Below are positions 6,888 to 8,091 of a stretch of 8,091 bases of DNA, piece after piece. The notes below the pieces were generated by a model that was not told the origin of the DNA, searched no databases, and saw only the letters and a list, made by a program, of their open reading frames with translations. The DNA is taken from contig CANMCL010000038.1 in assembly GCA_947496345.1 (NCBI GenBank), positions 1 through 8,091 on the forward strand. Direction: 5' to 3'. The position numbers were made by a program, and so were the translations under genes. Positions within the stretch are counted from its first letter, which is position 1, and each line of letters begins with the position of its first letter. Origin of the DNA: Actinomycetota bacterium. GTDB taxonomy: Bacteria > Actinomycetota > Actinomycetes > Nanopelagicales > Nanopelagicaceae.

Positions 6888-7780
6888 TCAGTTCAACCGA
6901 GTGGCTATTAACTGTTGGTGGTCTTGCCGCAGTAATAATTTTTGACTTGGCACTGGCAGTTGCTCATCGCAACAAAGAGACCAGCACAAAAGAAGCACTG
7001 GGTTGGACGATTTTTTATATTTCTGCTGCAATAACGTTCGGGCTGTTGATGCCACGTTGGACATCAGATCAAATGCGAACCGAATTTTTCGCAGGTTGGC
7101 TAACTGAATATGCGCTTTCGGTCGATAACATCTTTGTATTTATCATTTTGATTTCAACGCTTAAGGTAAAGAAGGAATCCCAGCAGTTGGTTCTTCTCTT
7201 TGGAATTCTTATCGCCATTGTTCTGCGCGTAATCTTGATCTTCGCTGGCGTCGCGTTGGTAACTCGCTTTACCTCAGCATTCTATGTATTTGGTGCTTTC
7301 TTAATCTTTACCGCTTGGAAGTTAATCAATGAAAAAGAAGAGGTAGAGAAGGAAGAAGGTAAGTTGATTACCTTCCTTCGCAATAGAGGTTTAAGCACTT
7401 TTGCTATCGCACTAATCGCTTTGGGTGTTACCGATCTAGTATTTGCACTTGATTCAATCCCAGCGATACTTGGATTAACAACCAGCACTTACGTTGTAAT
7501 TACAGCGAATATCTTTGCGCTAATGGGGCTTCGCCAGCTCTACTTCTTGCTGCAAGGTGCGATGGACCGGCTAGTCCACCTTGGTCGCGGCCTCTCATTT
7601 ATCTTGGCATTTATCGGCGTCAAGATGATCTTGCATGCTTTACACGAAAATGGTGTAGACGTCCCAGACATATCGCTCGAGGTGAGCCTGACTGTCATTG
7701 TTTCCGCCTTGACAATTACTGCCCTCACAAGCCTTTATGCCACTCGTAATTCAACCAAAAAGGAAAAAGGCATTTCGTAA
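6884..7780 (+). CDS. TerC/Alx family membrane protein
   Basis: A 298-residue integral membrane protein of the TerC family. Members such as E. coli Alx and B. subtilis MeeF/MeeY (YceF/YkoY) are linked to manganese export or metal homeostasis; others are linked to tellurite resistance. Several hydrophobic helices are visible. The two signature motifs are EYALSVDNIFVF (75-86, D81/N82) and GVTDLVFALDSIPAIL (181-196, D184/D190), whose acids lie in the membrane and probably bind metal. The loop between the halves (149-170) is short and acidic (KEEVEKEEGK), and the protein is shorter than the roughly 320-340 residues I associate with many relatives. The start ATG overlaps the RNase H/phosphatase stop as ATGA, so translation is probably coupled. 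There is no room for the manganese riboswitch that precedes some terC-like genes. Family is confident; the transported ion is inference. Confidence 0.92.
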   Translation: MISSTEWLLTVGGLAAVIIFDLALAVAHRNKETSTKEALGWTIFYISAAITFGLLMPRWTSDQMRTEFFAGWLTEYALSVDNIFVFIILISTLKVKKESQQLVLLFGILIAIVLRVILIFAGVALVTRFTSAFYVFGAFLIFTAWKLINEKEEVEKEEGKLITFLRNRGLSTFAIALIALGVTDLVFALDSIPAILGLTTSTYVVITANIFALMGLRQLYFLLQGAMDRLVHLGRGLSFILAFIGVKMILHALHENGVDVPDISLEVSLTVIVSALTITALTSLYATRNSTKKEKGIS

Positions 7781-7796
7781 CACTCAGTAATTCGCG

Positions 7797-7802
7797 TATC
7801 CT
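7797..7802 (+). promoter_or_regulatory. Possible -10 box for rnpB
   Basis: TATCCT (four of six consensus matches) lies 16 bases after the terC stop codon and would start transcription near 7809-7811, where the RNase P RNA begins. A -35-like TTCGTA at 7774-7779, with 17-bp spacing, overlaps the end of terC but matches only three of six bases. Location is persuasive; sequence is weak. Confidence 0.35.
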
Positions 7803-7810
7803 TATCGAGA

Positions 7811-8091
7811 AGAGTCGCCCGGATCACCGCGTTGTACTTGTACACCGAGGAAAGTCCGGACTTCACAGAGCAAGGTGGTGGGTAACACCCACCCGGAGAA
7901 ATCCGCGGGATTAGTGCCACAGAAAATAGACCGCACATGAAAATGTGTAAGGGTGAAACGGTGGTGTAAGAGACCACCAGTATTTGTAGTGATGCAGATA
8001 GCTTGGTAAACCCCACCTGAAGCAAGACCACGCAGATGGCGTTTGAGAACTGCTCGTTCGAGCCATCGGGTAGGTTGCTTGAATCTGTAAG
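7811..8091 (+). ncRNA. rnpB: RNase P RNA, class A (3' end outside window)
   Basis: The catalytic RNA that removes 5' leaders from pre-tRNAs. The universal core is plain: GAGGAAAGTCCGGAC (7847-7861), ACAGAAAATAGACCGC (7919-7934), AAGGGTGAAACGG (7949-7961), GTAAGAG (7966-7972) and GGTAAACCCCACCTGAAGCAAGACCA (8005-8030, here split by helices). Foldable helices are P3 (7830-7847), P5 (CTTC 7861-7864 with GAAG 8019-8022), P7 (7874-7877 with 8014-8017), P8 (7878-7892), P9 (CGGA-GAAA-TCCG, 7894-7905), P12 (CACAT-GAAA-ATGTG, 7934-7947), P16 (GATGGC 8035-8040 with GCCATC 8062-8067) and P17 (GAAC/GTTC, 8047-8059). The GGT motif that pairs with tRNA CCA is at 8069-8071. The 3' strands of P1, P2 and P4 are missing because the window ends. 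The 5' end is approximate. It probably has its own promoter, though read-through from terC is possible. Confidence 0.96.

Noticed and set aside
6840..6890. Manganese (yybP-ykoY) riboswitch before the TerC gene
   Set aside because: The terC start lies inside the preceding stop codon, so no leader exists, and no riboswitch core is seen in the end of the RNase H gene.
7934..7947. CACAT-GAAA-ATGTG hairpin as a transcription terminator
   Set aside because: It lies at the P12 position of the RNase P RNA, has a GNRA loop and no U-tract.
7735..8031. Minus-strand 98-codon frame covering the end of terC and rnpB
   Set aside because: It spans the highly conserved RNase P RNA core, so the open frame is incidental.
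1..8091. Mobile element, CRISPR array, toxin-antitoxin or phage defence genes
   Set aside because: No transposase or integrase motifs, terminal inverted repeats or regularly spaced long repeats were seen. A tRNA is present, but I noticed no second copy of its 3' end that would mark an attachment site.

Overview
The window looks like chromosomal DNA from a small-genome actinobacterium. Base composition is moderate rather than high GC by eye, gaps between genes are very short, and several gene pairs touch or overlap. The products are actinobacterial in type: a homodimeric pyruvate dehydrogenase E1 (AceE), a DUF3052 protein, an AhpE-type peroxiredoxin, a C4 zinc-ribbon coiled-coil protein and a fused RNase H/phosphatase. 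From memory, the same genes occur in the Mycobacterium tuberculosis region Rv2228c-Rv2229c ... Rv2238c-Rv2239c ... Rv2241, with the intervening mycobacterial genes missing here. A streamlined freshwater lineage such as Nanopelagicales (acI) fits, but that placement is inference.

Layout. Positions 1-27 may be the last codons of an upstream gene. Positions 28-1215 (+) encode an MFS transporter of YbjJ-like type. It converges on aceE (3943-1223, -), with 7 bp between the two stop codons. A divergent control region of about 41-110 bp, depending on the true DUF3052 start, separates aceE from the rightward cluster DUF3052 (up to 4446) and ahpE (4456-4929). A tRNA-Val(UAC) with encoded CCA follows (4958-5032). 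Then comes a tight three-gene run: zinc-ribbon protein (5073-5801), RNase H/phosphatase (5802-6887, start abutting the previous stop) and TerC-family membrane protein (6884-7780, ATGA overlap). The window ends inside the RNase P RNA gene (rnpB, about 7811 to beyond 8091), which lacks its 3' end.

How the parts may work together. AceE feeds acetyl-CoA into the TCA cycle. Its divergent neighbours are a small protein of unknown function and a thiol peroxidase, an arrangement shared with mycobacteria that hints at a link between pyruvate oxidation and oxidative defence. The right half is rich in RNA functions: a tRNA, a nucleic-acid-type zinc-ribbon protein, RNase H and RNase P RNA, with a TerC membrane protein set among them.

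I found no mobile element, CRISPR array, toxin-antitoxin pair or clearly new system. This is a conserved housekeeping region. The points most worth a second look are paired TTGNCAA palindromes one helical turn apart in the aceE/DUF3052 divergent region, the probably misplaced DUF3052 start, the CxxxxC motif in AhpE, the compact rnpB fold, and the translational coupling of terC to the RNase H/phosphatase gene.
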